From Mangrovicoccus sp. (lineage in GTDB: Bacteria > Pseudomonadota > Alphaproteobacteria > Rhodobacterales > Rhodobacteraceae): 64,000 nt of DNA. The stretch is from assembly GCA_025800345.1 (NCBI GenBank), contig JAOXSB010000326.1, positions 1-64,000 of the forward strand. The letters run 5' to 3'. Positions 29,058-37,392 of this stretch are shown one piece after another (positions within the stretch are counted from its first letter, which is position 1; each line of letters starts with the position of its first letter). A program made the translations under genes and the position numbers. The notes below the pieces were generated by a model that was not told the DNA's origin, did no database searches, and saw only the letters and a list, made by a program, of their open reading frames with translations.

Positions 29058-29207
29058 ACCCTCGCCCATAGCCAAAGCCGGGCCTGAGGGCTAGGCCAGC
29101 ATGGCATGGAAAGGGTGATTAAATTTTGAGCAAACAGCATTATGCCTAAGCGTTAAGCGGTGGCGGGGGAAAGCTGCGAATTGCCTCAAGCCCCTGGGAT
29201 GGGTCAG

Positions 29208-30086
29208 ATGGCGAGGATGAATAAGCCGATCACAGCTCCCGACCGCGATGCGAATGCGGTATCCGCAAAACCTGCCTATCAACGGGCGCGGGGGCGCGCT
29301 TCCGTCGGTTTTGACCTCAAAGGCGGGCGCACGCGGCTCAGCCAATTGGCTCAGATGGGCGCGGCCAAAGCGATGCTGCCACGGGTGCATAGCGCCGATC
29401 CTGAATTGGTTTTCCTCAACACCGCTGGCGGTCTGACCGCCGGGGACCGGCTGGAATATGAGATCACGCTGGGCGCGGGCACCCGGGCCAGTGCGGTGAC
29501 GCAAACCGCCGAGCGGGCCTATCGCAGCTTGCCAGATTTACCGCCTGCCCGATTGGACGTGTCCATTACTGTGGGGGCAGGGGGGCATCTGTCTTGGCTG
29601 CCTCAGGAAACCATTCTGTTCGATCACGCGGCGCTGGATCGGCGCACCCAGATCGATCTGGCCGAGGATGCCAGTTGTTTGGCCTGTGAAACCGTGGTGC
29701 TGGGCCGGGCGGCCATGGGCGAAACCGTTAGCGATCTGAGCTTTCGCGATTGGCGGGAAATCCGCCGGGCGGGCAAGCCGATCTATCTTGATCCTTTGAC
29801 GCTTTCGGGCCGTGATCTTGACCTTGCGGCGCATCCGGCGGTTTTGGGCGGCGCGCGGGCGATGAGCAGCTTGATCTATTGCGCCCCTGAGGCGGAAGAC
29901 CGTCTTGATCCGTTGCGCCAGCTGCTCGAAAGTGCCGGCGCAGACATTGAGGTGGCGGCATCGGCTTGGGATGGCCGTTTGGTGCTGCGGGCGATGGCCG
30001 GGGATGCGGCTCCGCTGCGGCATATGCTTGGGGCGGCGATACAGTATCTGAGCGGAGCAGCGCTTCCTCGGGTCTGGCAAATGTGA
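29208..30086 (+). CDS. ureD: Urease accessory protein UreD
   Basis: UreD is part of the UreD-UreF-UreG chaperone complex that loads nickel into apo-urease. The protein (292 residues from the start used) carries the family blocks QRARGRASVGF, VFLNTAGGLTAGDRLEYEI, TQTAERAYRS, WLPQETILFD and SLIYCAPEAEDRLDPLR. The start is uncertain: ATGs at 29208 and 29217 are both possible, with GGATGGG upstream of the first. It is followed 21 bases later by ureA. UreE, UreF and UreG are not encoded in this window. Confidence 0.92.
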   Translation: MARMNKPITAPDRDANAVSAKPAYQRARGRASVGFDLKGGRTRLSQLAQMGAAKAMLPRVHSADPELVFLNTAGGLTAGDRLEYEITLGAGTRASAVTQTAERAYRSLPDLPPARLDVSITVGAGGHLSWLPQETILFDHAALDRRTQIDLAEDASCLACETVVLGRAAMGETVSDLSFRDWREIRRAGKPIYLDPLTLSGRDLDLAAHPAVLGGARAMSSLIYCAPEAEDRLDPLRQLLESAGADIEVAASAWDGRLVLRAMAGDAAPLRHMLGAAIQYLSGAALPRVWQM

Positions 30087-30107
30087 CGAAATGGGACGGC
30101 AAGGCGA

Positions 30108-30410
30108 ATGAACCTTACACCACGGGAAAAAGACAAACTGCTGATCAGCATGGCGGCCATGGTGGCCCGGGCACGGCTGGAGCGGGGGGTGAAGCTGAAC
30201 CATCCTGAAGCCATCGCTTTGATCACCGATTATGTGGTCGAAGGCGCGCGCGATGGGCGCTCTGTTGCCGATCTGATGGAGGCCGGAGCCCATGTGGTCA
30301 GCGCCGAGAATTGCATGACCGGCGTGCCGGAAATGATCCATGATGTGCAGGTCGAGGCAACTTTTCCTGACGGCACCAAATTGGTGACCGTGCATCACCC
30401 GATCCGCTGA
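30108..30410 (+). CDS. ureA: Urease subunit gamma
   Basis: UreA is the 100-residue structural gamma subunit of urease, which hydrolyses urea to ammonia and carbamate. The start [20 protein letters not shown], the [20 protein letters not shown] block and the end [15 protein letters not shown] are canonical and full length. It sits between ureD and ureB in the standard order. Subunit function requires UreC, which is missing downstream. Confidence 0.97.
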   Translation: MNLTPREKDKLLISMAAMVARARLERGVKLNHPEAIALITDYVVEGARDGRSVADLMEAGAHVVSAENCMTGVPEMIHDVQVEATFPDGTKLVTVHHPIR

Positions 30411-30443
30411 GGTCGCGGCTAAGATTTTGAAGGAGCAAGCGCG

Positions 30444-30749
30444 ATGATCCCAGGCGAGATTTTCACCCAAGAGGGCGATCTGGTGCTGAATGAAGGGGCC
30501 GAGGTGACCGAACTCACCGTGGCCAATACCGGCGACCGGCCGGTGCAAGTGGGCAGTCATTACCATTTTGCTGAAACCAATAGCGCGCTGGAGTTTGACC
30601 GCGATGCGGCGCGTGGCAAGCGTTTGGACATCGCAGCAGGGACCGCTGTGCGGTTTGAGCCTGGCCAATCGCGAAAAGTAAGCTTGGTGCCCCTCGGCGG
30701 TAAGCGAACTGTTTACGGTTTTAACCAACAAGTTATGGGACCGTTATAA
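30444..30749 (+). CDS. ureB: Urease subunit beta
   Basis: UreB is the 101-residue beta subunit. It begins MIPGEIF and contains the [13 protein letters not shown] block and [17 protein letters not shown], ending [12 protein letters not shown], so it is complete rather than truncated. AAGGAGCAAGCGCG leads into the ATG. In almost all urease operons ureC follows at once; here the next gene, 56 bases on, is an unrelated phasin-like protein. The operon therefore ends without the catalytic subunit. Confidence 0.96.
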   Translation: MIPGEIFTQEGDLVLNEGAEVTELTVANTGDRPVQVGSHYHFAETNSALEFDRDAARGKRLDIAAGTAVRFEPGQSRKVSLVPLGGKRTVYGFNQQVMGPL

Positions 30750-30805
30750 AAGCGTGACGCTGACGCGGTTGTTGAAACTTCCTTTCAGAGGGTGGGACCA
30801 CCGAG

Positions 30806-31507
30806 ATGATTAAAGTGACGAACATGATGACCCCGGTCGATTTCTGGCGCACCGGTTGTGAGCTTTGGTTTCGCACCGCAGAGGCGCAATTGAATGCCTC
30901 GCTGGCGATGATGAGCATGATGGGTGGTGTGAATAGCTGGGAATTGGCGTTGCAATCTGGGCGCGCCTTCCAAAATGCTGCGCTTGGCAGCACCGCCAAA
31001 GCTCCGACGAAGCCTGCGGCAAAAACAGCTGCAAAACCTGCGGCCCGCAAAGCGCCGAGCAAAGCCAAAGCCGCGAGCAAACCGGCTCTGCGCTCGGTCG
31101 AAGGCGGCGCTGCGGCAACCCCAGCACCTGCGCGCAAATCCACACGAACGACGGCCCGTAAAGCCCCGGCCAAAACGGCGGCGGAATCCACCAGCCCGGC
31201 GGAAAAACCCGCTGTGGCAAAAACCGCGGCACCAAAACCTGCTGCGCCCAAAACTGCGGCTCCGAAAACCCCTGCGCGGAAAACCACCACGCGCAAGGCG
31301 GCTCCGAAAACCGCAAGCACCACCGAAGCGGCCCCGAAAACAGAGGCGAAACCGGCCAGCAAACCGGCAGCGCCAGCGCGCAAACCTCGGGCGAAAGCGG
31401 CGGCAAAACCGGCTGAGACTGCAGCCGCAAAACCGGCCACGCGCCGTCGCCGGGCCCCGGCAAAGCCAGCGCCAATGCCAGAAGCGCCCAAGCCGACGGA
31501 CTCTTAA
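30806..31507 (+). CDS. Short phasin-like N-domain with long histone-H1-like Lys/Ala/Pro tail
   Basis: This 233-residue protein has two parts. Residues 1-62 form an amphipathic helical region (TPVDFWRTGCELWFRTAEAQ) similar to the protein encoded at 31648. Residues about 65-233 are almost entirely Ala, Lys, Pro, Thr and Arg with repeated AAKPAA/APKTA-type units, very basic, as in histone-H1-like or PhaF-type tails. PhaF proteins combine a granule-binding phasin domain with a DNA-binding tail, so a role at PHB granules or the nucleoid is plausible; phaA and phaB are in this window, but phaC is not. The family name is not certain, and homologues in this group are often annotated 'antifreeze protein'. 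Confidence 0.65.
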   Translation: MIKVTNMMTPVDFWRTGCELWFRTAEAQLNASLAMMSMMGGVNSWELALQSGRAFQNAALGSTAKAPTKPAAKTAAKPAARKAPSKAKAASKPALRSVEGGAAATPAPARKSTRTTARKAPAKTAAESTSPAEKPAVAKTAAPKPAAPKTAAPKTPARKTTTRKAAPKTASTTEAAPKTEAKPASKPAAPARKPRAKAAAKPAETAAAKPATRRRRAPAKPAPMPEAPKPTDS

Positions 31508-31508
31508 T

Positions 31509-31590
31509 CAGCAAAAAACCGGGCAGAGATGACGCGGGTGTTATCTCTGCCACAGGCCGGGCGGCCTCAAGATCAAAAGCCTTTTTGCTG
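31509..31590 (+). other. Nested inverted-repeat structure between two paralogous genes
   Basis: CAGCAAAAA (31509-31517) pairs with TTTTTGCTG (31582-31590). Inside lie GGCAGAGAT/ATCTCTGCC (31522-31530 with 31543-31551) and GGCC/GGCC (31555-31558 with 31563-31566). It begins two bases after the stop of the upstream gene. It could be a terminator (T-run at 31582), an mRNA-stabilising element or a small RNA. Confidence 0.55.
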
Positions 31591-31647
31591 AGTCACACAT
31601 TCGAGTAAGATGATCTTAGGGGAGGCCGAACTCTCATAAGGATATTA

Positions 31648-31986
31648 ATGGTGCCACGAAACCCGTTTCTCGAAAATATCGCCGGACCCATGGATACTTA
31701 TAAGCTCGGTCTTGAGATGATGCATTTGGCTGCTGAAACTCAAACCGTCATGACGATGCGTTTGCTGGGCATGTCTGGGTTGTGGAATGTGAAACCCACT
31801 GAAAACACCCGCATGGTTGCAGAAAAACCTGCGGCCTTTGCGCAATCTGCGACAGCTGCCATGACCTCGGCCATGAAGGGCGAGCGCCCTGATCAGGTGA
31901 TGGCCGCAGCGGTTGCGCCTTTGCGCAAGAAAACCAAATCCAATGCGGTACGTTTGGCCAAGCGCGGCCCCGGCTTGCCGCGCTGA
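31648..31986 (+). CDS. Short phasin-like protein, paralogue of the preceding gene
   Basis: This 112-residue protein aligns with the N-terminal part of the gene at 30806 through P-D-x4-G-x-E and AE-x-Q followed by a Met-rich helix and a tryptophan (GLEMMHLAAETQTVMTMRLLG). It lacks the long basic tail but ends with a short basic patch (RKKTKSNAVRLAKRGPG). AAGGAT precedes the ATG at good spacing. Such small helical proteins in roseobacters are variously called phasin-like or 'antifreeze'. A lipid-granule surface role is an inference. A tight hairpin and a terminator follow. Confidence 0.65.
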   Translation: MVPRNPFLENIAGPMDTYKLGLEMMHLAAETQTVMTMRLLGMSGLWNVKPTENTRMVAEKPAAFAQSATAAMTSAMKGERPDQVMAAAVAPLRKKTKSNAVRLAKRGPGLPR

Positions 31987-32000
31987 TCGAAACCTTTCTG

Positions 32001-32064
32001 GGGCGGGTAAACCCGCCCTTGCTGACAGGCTGAAAGATGGAAAAGCCCCGTCTGGGGGCTTTGC
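32001..32064 (+). terminator. Two hairpins ending the phasin-like gene
   Basis: GGGCGGGT/ACCCGCCC (32001-32008 with 32011-32018) is a perfect stem 14 bases after the stop. A second hairpin AAAGCCCC/GGGGCTTT (32042-32049 with 32055-32062, loop GTCTG) has A- and T-flanks typical of a rho-independent terminator. Confidence 0.75.
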
Positions 32065-32168
32065 TATGTTTGTGATCTGAGGTTTTGCAGGATTTTCGCT
32101 GGAAAACCGGTTCCCACTTTTTGCGATGCGCTCTAGGGTCCGCCAGGTTTCAAATGGCGGGGGGTCCC

Positions 32169-33323
32169 ATGAGCCAGCCCAAGCGCAGCATTTTCGAAGA
32201 GGTCGATGACCGCGCGGCAAGCAGTCAAAGCCAGGTGCAAAGCGGCGGTCTGATCGATCGCGGCTTGGAAAAAGGCCGTGGGGCCACGCGGTTTTGGCTG
32301 ATGCTGCTTTTTGTTTTGGTCGCCGCGATGATCTTGGTGGGCGGGCTCACGCGCCTGACCGATAGCGGGCTGTCGATCACCGAATGGCGACCGGTCACTG
32401 GCGCGCTGCCCCCCAGCTCCGAGGCCGCTTGGGCTGAAGAGTTCGAGAAATACAAACAAATCCCGGAATATGCCCTGCAAAATGAAGGCATGAGCCTGGC
32501 GGAATTCAAAACCATTTATTGGTGGGAATGGGGGCATCGCCAGCTTGGCCGGGTGGTCGGACTGGTCTGGGCCCTTGGCCTGGGTGGTTTGCTGCTGGCA
32601 CGTAAAATCCCCCAAGGCTGGTTGCCGCGCTTGCTGATGCTGGGCGCGCTTGGCGGGCTGCAAGGGGCGATTGGTTGGTGGATGGTCTCATCAGGCCTGC
32701 AAGGGGAGATGCTGGATGTGGCCTCTTATCGCCTCGCGGTGCATTTGGGGCTGGCTTTTGCGATTTTGGGGCTGATCACCTGGTATATTCTGCGACTTAG
32801 TCGCAGCGAGGCGGATTTGCTAACCGCCCGCCGGGGCCGCAATGGCAAGCTTTTTGGCATGGGCACTGGGTTGATGCATTTGGCCATGGTGCAGATCCTG
32901 CTGGGCGCATTGGTGGCCGGGATTGATGCCGGGCGCAGCTATACCGATTGGCCGCTCATGGGCGGCGCGATCTTGCCGCCGGATCCGCTTTCGCTCAGCC
33001 CAGTATGGCGCAATTTCTTCGAAGATGCGGGGCTGGTGCAATTCATGCATCGGGTCACGGGCTATTTGCTGTTTCTCTATGGGATGGTGGTGTGGAACCG
33101 GGCGCGCAAATCCGGGCTGCCGCCAGTGCGCCGGGGTTTTGATTGGATGGCGGTGATGCTCTTTGGGCAATTGGTGCTGGGCATTGGCACTGTGCTTTAT
33201 GCCGCTCCGCTGCATCTGGCGATCATGCACCAGCTTGGGGCGATTGTGCTTTGGGTGCTGATCTTGCGGGCGCGTTTCTTGGCGCAATACCCCACCGGCA
33301 GCGCCATCGGAGCCACATCATGA
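32169..33323 (+). CDS. ctaA: Heme A synthase (COX15/CtaA family)
   Basis: This membrane enzyme oxidises heme O to heme A for aa3-type cytochrome oxidase. The 384-residue protein has about eight membrane segments and the family blocks VGGLTRLTDSGLSITEWRP, WWEWGHRQLGRVVG (heme-ligand histidine), GAIGWWMVSSGL, VAGIDAGRSYTDWPLMGG and FMHRVTGYLL. The chosen ATG at 32169 follows GGCGGGGGGT; an in-frame upstream start would add 28 untypical residues. The next gene overlaps by 4 bases (ATGA). Confidence 0.95.
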   Translation: MSQPKRSIFEEVDDRAASSQSQVQSGGLIDRGLEKGRGATRFWLMLLFVLVAAMILVGGLTRLTDSGLSITEWRPVTGALPPSSEAAWAEEFEKYKQIPEYALQNEGMSLAEFKTIYWWEWGHRQLGRVVGLVWALGLGGLLLARKIPQGWLPRLLMLGALGGLQGAIGWWMVSSGLQGEMLDVASYRLAVHLGLAFAILGLITWYILRLSRSEADLLTARRGRNGKLFGMGTGLMHLAMVQILLGALVAGIDAGRSYTDWPLMGGAILPPDPLSLSPVWRNFFEDAGLVQFMHRVTGYLLFLYGMVVWNRARKSGLPPVRRGFDWMAVMLFGQLVLGIGTVLYAAPLHLAIMHQLGAIVLWVLILRARFLAQYPTGSAIGATS

Positions 33324-34795
33324 GCGCGCTGGGCGATTTGTTGGCCTTTCAGCGCGACACCAGCGCTTTGGGGCAGATCGCCGGGCGTTTGGGCTGGGAT
33401 CAGGAAACCATGATGCCCGAAGGGGCGTCTGCCCAACGGGCCGAGGAAATGGCCGCGCTGGAATCCGTGCTGCACGCGCGCCGCTCGGACCCGCGTATCG
33501 GGGAGTGGCTGGCGCAGATCGAGACCCCGACCGACCCAATTGCGGCGGCGCATCTGCGCGAGATCACCCGCAGCTATGAGCGCGCGGTGAAAATCCCGGC
33601 GCGGCTGGCTGCCGAACTCGCCCGCGTGACCTCGATCGCCCAGGGCGAATGGGCGGCGGCCCGGGCGGCGGATGATTTTGCAGCATTTGTACCGCGCCTC
33701 AGCGAGATCGTAGCCCTGAAACGCGAAGAGGCGGCGGCGCTGGCCGAAGAAGGCTCTGCCTATGACGCTTTGCTGCAAGATTATGAGCCAGGGGCCAGCG
33801 CGGCCGAGCTTGAGGCGATGTTTGGCGCGTTGCGCCCGCGCCTGGTGGCTCTGCGGGCCGCTATTTTGGACGCGCCCCAACCGGCGCTGCCGGAGCTGGG
33901 CCAGTTTGACGAGGCCGCGCAGCTCGCTTTGGCCCAAGAATTGGCCCAGGTGTTTGGCTATGACCTAAATCGCGGGCGCATCGACACGGCGGTGCATCCG
34001 TTTTCCTCGGGCTCGGGGGCTGATGTGCGCATCACCACCCGCACCGATCCTGCCGATCCGTTCAACTGCCTCTATTCAACGCTGCATGAGGTGGGCCATG
34101 CGGTCTATGAGCAAAATGTCGATCCCGATCTGGGCTTGAGCATTTTGGGTCAGGGCGCCTCTATGGGGGTGCATGAAAGCCAAAGCCGCCTGTTTGAAAA
34201 TCAGCTTGGCCGCTCGCGCGCGTTTTGCAGCTGGCTGCATGGGCGGATGCAAGCCCGGTTCGGCGCGGCCTTGCCCGGCGGGGCAGAGGATTTCTATCGC
34301 CTGATCAACCAAGTGCATCCTGGCTGCATCCGCACTGAAGCCGATGAGTTGCATTACAATTTGCATGTGCTCATGCGCTTTGATCTGGAGCGGGCCTTGA
34401 TCGCGGGTGATTTGGCGGTGGCCGATCTAGATGGAGCCTGGAACGAGCGGTTTGCCAGCGATTTCGGGGTGCAGGTGCCACGGTCTTCGTTGGGCTGTTT
34501 GCAGGATGTGCATTGGTCCGTAGGGCTCTTTGGCTATTTCCCCACCTATACGATCGGCAATCTCTATGCGGGCTGTCTGTTTGCCGCCTTGCAGCAAGAT
34601 TTGCCAGATTTGGATGGGGAATTGGCCCAGGGCAATCCAGGCCCGGCTTTGGCCTGGCTGCGCGAGAAGGTGCAATGCCATGGGGCCGCGCAAGAGCCGC
34701 GCGCCTTGATCGAGGCCGCCACGGGCATGCCCCCATCGGCCGAGCCGCTATTGGCCTATCTGGAGGCGAAATTCTCTGATCTCTACGGGCTGTGA
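33320..34795 (+). CDS. Carboxypeptidase, M32 (Taq) family
   Basis: This 491-residue zinc metallocarboxypeptidase has the HExxH motif at 256-260 (STLHEVGHAVYEQN), followed by MGVHESQSRLFEN, which supplies the third ligand glutamate, and the family blocks GWDQETMMPEGA, HPFSSGSGADVRIT, and IRTEADELHYNLH. It removes C-terminal residues of peptides in the cytoplasm. Its start overlaps the ctaA stop, so the two are co-translated, though no functional link is obvious. Confidence 0.95.
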   Translation: MSALGDLLAFQRDTSALGQIAGRLGWDQETMMPEGASAQRAEEMAALESVLHARRSDPRIGEWLAQIETPTDPIAAAHLREITRSYERAVKIPARLAAELARVTSIAQGEWAAARAADDFAAFVPRLSEIVALKREEAAALAEEGSAYDALLQDYEPGASAAELEAMFGALRPRLVALRAAILDAPQPALPELGQFDEAAQLALAQELAQVFGYDLNRGRIDTAVHPFSSGSGADVRITTRTDPADPFNCLYSTLHEVGHAVYEQNVDPDLGLSILGQGASMGVHESQSRLFENQLGRSRAFCSWLHGRMQARFGAALPGGAEDFYRLINQVHPGCIRTEADELHYNLHVLMRFDLERALIAGDLAVADLDGAWNERFASDFGVQVPRSSLGCLQDVHWSVGLFGYFPTYTIGNLYAGCLFAALQQDLPDLDGELAQGNPGPALAWLREKVQCHGAAQEPRALIEAATGMPPSAEPLLAYLEAKFSDLYGL

Positions 34796-34818
34796 GCCGC
34801 TGGCGCTGAACCCCAGGC

Positions 34819-35148
34819 TCAGCCCAGCAGGGCGAGCCCGCCATAAAGCGTGGCCAGCCCGGCCAGCACGGCCCAAAGGATGTTGCCGGTCCAGAAGCCA
34901 ACGCCAAGGGTGGCCAGGGCGGCGCTGATCCGGGCGGGCTCAAGGCTGCCGCCCGTGGCTTCGGGAAAAAGGACCAGCGGCGCCACCAGACCGGGCAGCA
35001 CCGCAACTGGCGTGTAGCGCAGCAACCGGGTGATCAGCGGCGGCAAAGGGCGATCCCCGATCAGCCCCAAAAACGAGAGCCGGATCAGATAAGTGCCCAG
35101 CCCCAGCAGCAGGATGATCCCCCAGATCTCGCCAGTAGAATAGCTCAT
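34819..35148 (-). CDS. azlD: Branched-chain amino acid exporter small subunit, AzlD-like
   Basis: This 109-residue protein has three to four membrane segments (IILLLGLGTYLIRLSFLGL, TPVAVLPGLVAPLVLF, FWTGNILWAVLAGLATLYGG) and matches the AzlD small partner of AzlC. It overlaps azlC by 4 bases, so the two are coupled. Together they should form an inner-membrane exporter of branched-chain amino acids or related compounds; the substrate is not proven by sequence. Confidence 0.9.
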   Translation of the reverse strand: MSYSTGEIWGIILLLGLGTYLIRLSFLGLIGDRPLPPLITRLLRYTPVAVLPGLVAPLVLFPEATGGSLEPARISAALATLGVGFWTGNILWAVLAGLATLYGGLALLG

Positions 35149-35852
35149 GCCCGTTTCTCCATGGCAATTTCAACAGCGGCCCCCACAGCCATCGCGCAAA
35201 CCGCCGCCACCAAAAGCCCCGTGCCATAGGGCATCCAAGCCAGCGCCAGGGCCAGCAGCACCGATGTGGTGGCGGCGGCCACATGGGCGGCGGTTTTCAG
35301 GGCCGGGGCGATCAGCGCCAAAAAGGTGATGGGAATCGCGAAATCAAGGGCAAAGCTATCGGGGATCGCTTCGCCAAGGACCGCACCCACCCAGGTCATG
35401 CCATACCAGCTTGGGGCCGTGACCATCATGGTTCCCGCGAAATATGCCATCTTTTCCCCAAGCGGGCGCTCGGGGTTTTTCTCATATTCCAGATGCGCCA
35501 GGGCATAGGATTGATCGACCAAGAAATAGGCCAGAATGCCCCGCTGCCAGAACGGGGCCGCGCCCAGATAGGGCACCAGCGAGGCGGAATACATGGCCAT
35601 GCGCAGATTCACCGCCAGCGCAGTGACCAAGATCACCAGGATCGGCGCGTTTTCCTGCATCAAGGAAATGGCGGTGATTTGCGAGGCCCCGGCGATCACC
35701 AGCACGGTAAACCCCATCACCTCGGCCAGGTTCAGCCCGGCTTCCGTGCCGATCACCCCAAAGAGCAAGCCAAAAGGCCCGACCACCAAAACAAAGGGCA
35801 GCCCGTCACGCATTCCACGCAGAAACATTGATTTGCCACTGGTTCTTGCCAT
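35145..35852 (-). CDS. azlC: Branched-chain amino acid exporter large subunit, AzlC-like
   Basis: This 235-residue membrane protein of the AzlC family has a characteristic N-terminus (FLRGMRDGLPFVLVVGPFGLLFG) followed by GFTVLVIAGASQITAISLM and about six membrane segments. It forms the larger half of the AzlCD exporter. Its start is only 29 bases from the divergent fdhD start, so the two promoters must overlap or lie within coding sequence. Confidence 0.92.
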   Translation of the reverse strand: MARTSGKSMFLRGMRDGLPFVLVVGPFGLLFGVIGTEAGLNLAEVMGFTVLVIAGASQITAISLMQENAPILVILVTALAVNLRMAMYSASLVPYLGAAPFWQRGILAYFLVDQSYALAHLEYEKNPERPLGEKMAYFAGTMMVTAPSWYGMTWVGAVLGEAIPDSFALDFAIPITFLALIAPALKTAAHVAAATTSVLLALALAWMPYGTGLLVAAVCAMAVGAAVEIAMEKRA

Positions 35853-35881
35853 GCCGCGCCCCTAATCTTTGCCTGTCAGAT

Positions 35882-36790
35882 ATGACAGCGGAACAGGGGG
35901 CGCAATTGGCACAGCTAAAGGATATCAGCGGCTATCTTCTTGCGCCCGCGCCCGAGAAAACCGGGCTGACCCGAGCGCTAAGCGGGCAAGATGAAAACGG
36001 CCTGCCGGTGGAAATTGCGGTGGTCGAGGAACGGCCGCTGACGATTTACCTCAACAGCCGCGAGATCGTCACCGCCATGACCATCGGCGACTACCCAGAA
36101 TATCTCGCGCTGGGATTTCTGCGCAATCAGGGCATGTTGCGCGATGAAGATCAGGTCACGGGCGTTGAGTATGATGATGATCTGCAAGTGGTGGTGGTGC
36201 GCACAGCGCAGCAAACCGATCATGAAGAAAAGCTGAAAAAGAAAACCCGCACCTCGGGCTGCGCTGTGGGCACAGTGTTTGGCGATATGATGGATGGGCT
36301 CGAAGGGCTCGAACTGCCCGCGGCGCAGGTGAAGCTTTCCGATCTTTACGGGCTGTCTAACCGGATCAATCGCACCCCAAGCCTGTATCTGGAGGCCGGG
36401 GCGATCCATGGCACGGTGCTGTGCCAAGGGGGCCAGCCTTTGGTCTATATGGAAGATGTGGGCCGCCATAATGCGGTGGATAAAATCGCGGGCTGGATGT
36501 TTTCCGAAAATGTCCCGGCAGGGGATAAGATCCTTTACACCACCGGGCGGCTGACCTCGGAGATGGTGATCAAAACCGCGTTGATGGGTGTTCCGGTTCT
36601 GGTGTCCCGTTCGGGCTTTACCGCTTGGGGGGTGGATATCGCCCGGCAAGTGGGGCTGACCGTGATCGGGCGGCTGCGCGGCCAGCGCTTTGTCTGCCTA
36701 TCCGGCGAGGGGCGTTTGCTGCGGGATATTGATCCAGGCCAGGCCCCCGAGGAAGATCCCAAAACCCGCCGAAAAGGAGCGCGCGCATGA
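35882..36790 (+). CDS. fdhD: Formate dehydrogenase accessory sulfurtransferase FdhD
   Basis: FdhD passes sulfur from IscS to the molybdenum cofactor of formate dehydrogenase. The 302-residue protein keeps the signature TRTSGCAVGTVFGD, with C127 as the likely persulfide carrier. The second cysteine of the CxxC found in E. coli FdhD is replaced by glycine. Other blocks (MEDVGRHNAVDKI, YTTGRLTSEMVIK, SRSGFTAWG) are intact. It starts an array in which every gene overlaps the next by 4 bases (fdhD-mobA-mobB-moeA). No formate dehydrogenase structural genes are in the window. Confidence 0.93.
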   Translation: MTAEQGAQLAQLKDISGYLLAPAPEKTGLTRALSGQDENGLPVEIAVVEERPLTIYLNSREIVTAMTIGDYPEYLALGFLRNQGMLRDEDQVTGVEYDDDLQVVVVRTAQQTDHEEKLKKKTRTSGCAVGTVFGDMMDGLEGLELPAAQVKLSDLYGLSNRINRTPSLYLEAGAIHGTVLCQGGQPLVYMEDVGRHNAVDKIAGWMFSENVPAGDKILYTTGRLTSEMVIKTALMGVPVLVSRSGFTAWGVDIARQVGLTVIGRLRGQRFVCLSGEGRLLRDIDPGQAPEEDPKTRRKGARA

Positions 36791-37392
36791 TCCCTGGGGT
36801 GATTTTAGCAGGTGGCCAGGCCCGGCGCATGGGCGGGGGCGATAAAGGCGCGCTGATCCTTGGCGGGATGACCCTGTTTGATCGGGTGATTGACCGGATT
36901 GGGCCGCAATGTGGGCGCTTGGCGATCAATGCCAATGGCGATCCGGCGCGGTTTGCCGAATATGCGTTGCCCGTTCTGAGCGATAGCGTGCCGGAGTATC
37001 CAGGGCCTTTGGCCGGGGTTTTGGCCGGGCTTGATTGGGCCGCCGAGCTTGGGGCCAGCCATATCGTGACCGTGGCCGCTGATACGCCGTTTTTCCCGCC
37101 TGATTTGGTGGTGCGGCTCCAGCGCGCTGCCGATAAGGCCAATACTCCCATCGCTTTGGCGGCCACCCATGAAGGCGGGCGGATGATGCGCCAGCCCACC
37201 TTTGGGTTTTGGCCCGTGGCGCTGCGCGCGGATCTGCGGGCGGCATTGGAACAGGGGCTGCGCAAAGTGGTGCTATGGACTGATAAACACGGGGCAGCCA
37301 GCGCGCTTTTTGCGGAAGAGGCGTTTTTCAACATCAACACTCCGGAAGATCTGGCCGAAGCCGAGCTGCGCCTGACTGAAGAGGCCCTATGA
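36787..37392 (+). CDS. mobA: Molybdenum cofactor guanylyltransferase
   Basis: MobA attaches GMP from GTP to molybdopterin, forming the bis-MGD cofactor of DMSO-reductase-family enzymes. The 201-residue protein begins with the nucleotidyltransferase motif GVILAGGQARRMGGGDKG and contains PLAGVLAGLDWA, VAADTPFFPPDL and a C-terminal NINTPEDLAEAE. It overlaps fdhD and mobB by 4 bases each (ATGA), indicating coupled translation. Confidence 0.95.
   Translation: MIPGVILAGGQARRMGGGDKGALILGGMTLFDRVIDRIGPQCGRLAINANGDPARFAEYALPVLSDSVPEYPGPLAGVLAGLDWAAELGASHIVTVAADTPFFPPDLVVRLQRAADKANTPIALAATHEGGRMMRQPTFGFWPVALRADLRAALEQGLRKVVLWTDKHGAASALFAEEAFFNINTPEDLAEAELRLTEEAL

Noticed and set aside
31001-31490. Repeat-like Lys/Ala/Pro-coding DNA
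   Set aside because: It is low-complexity coding sequence in one intact frame with varied codons, not a tandem DNA repeat.
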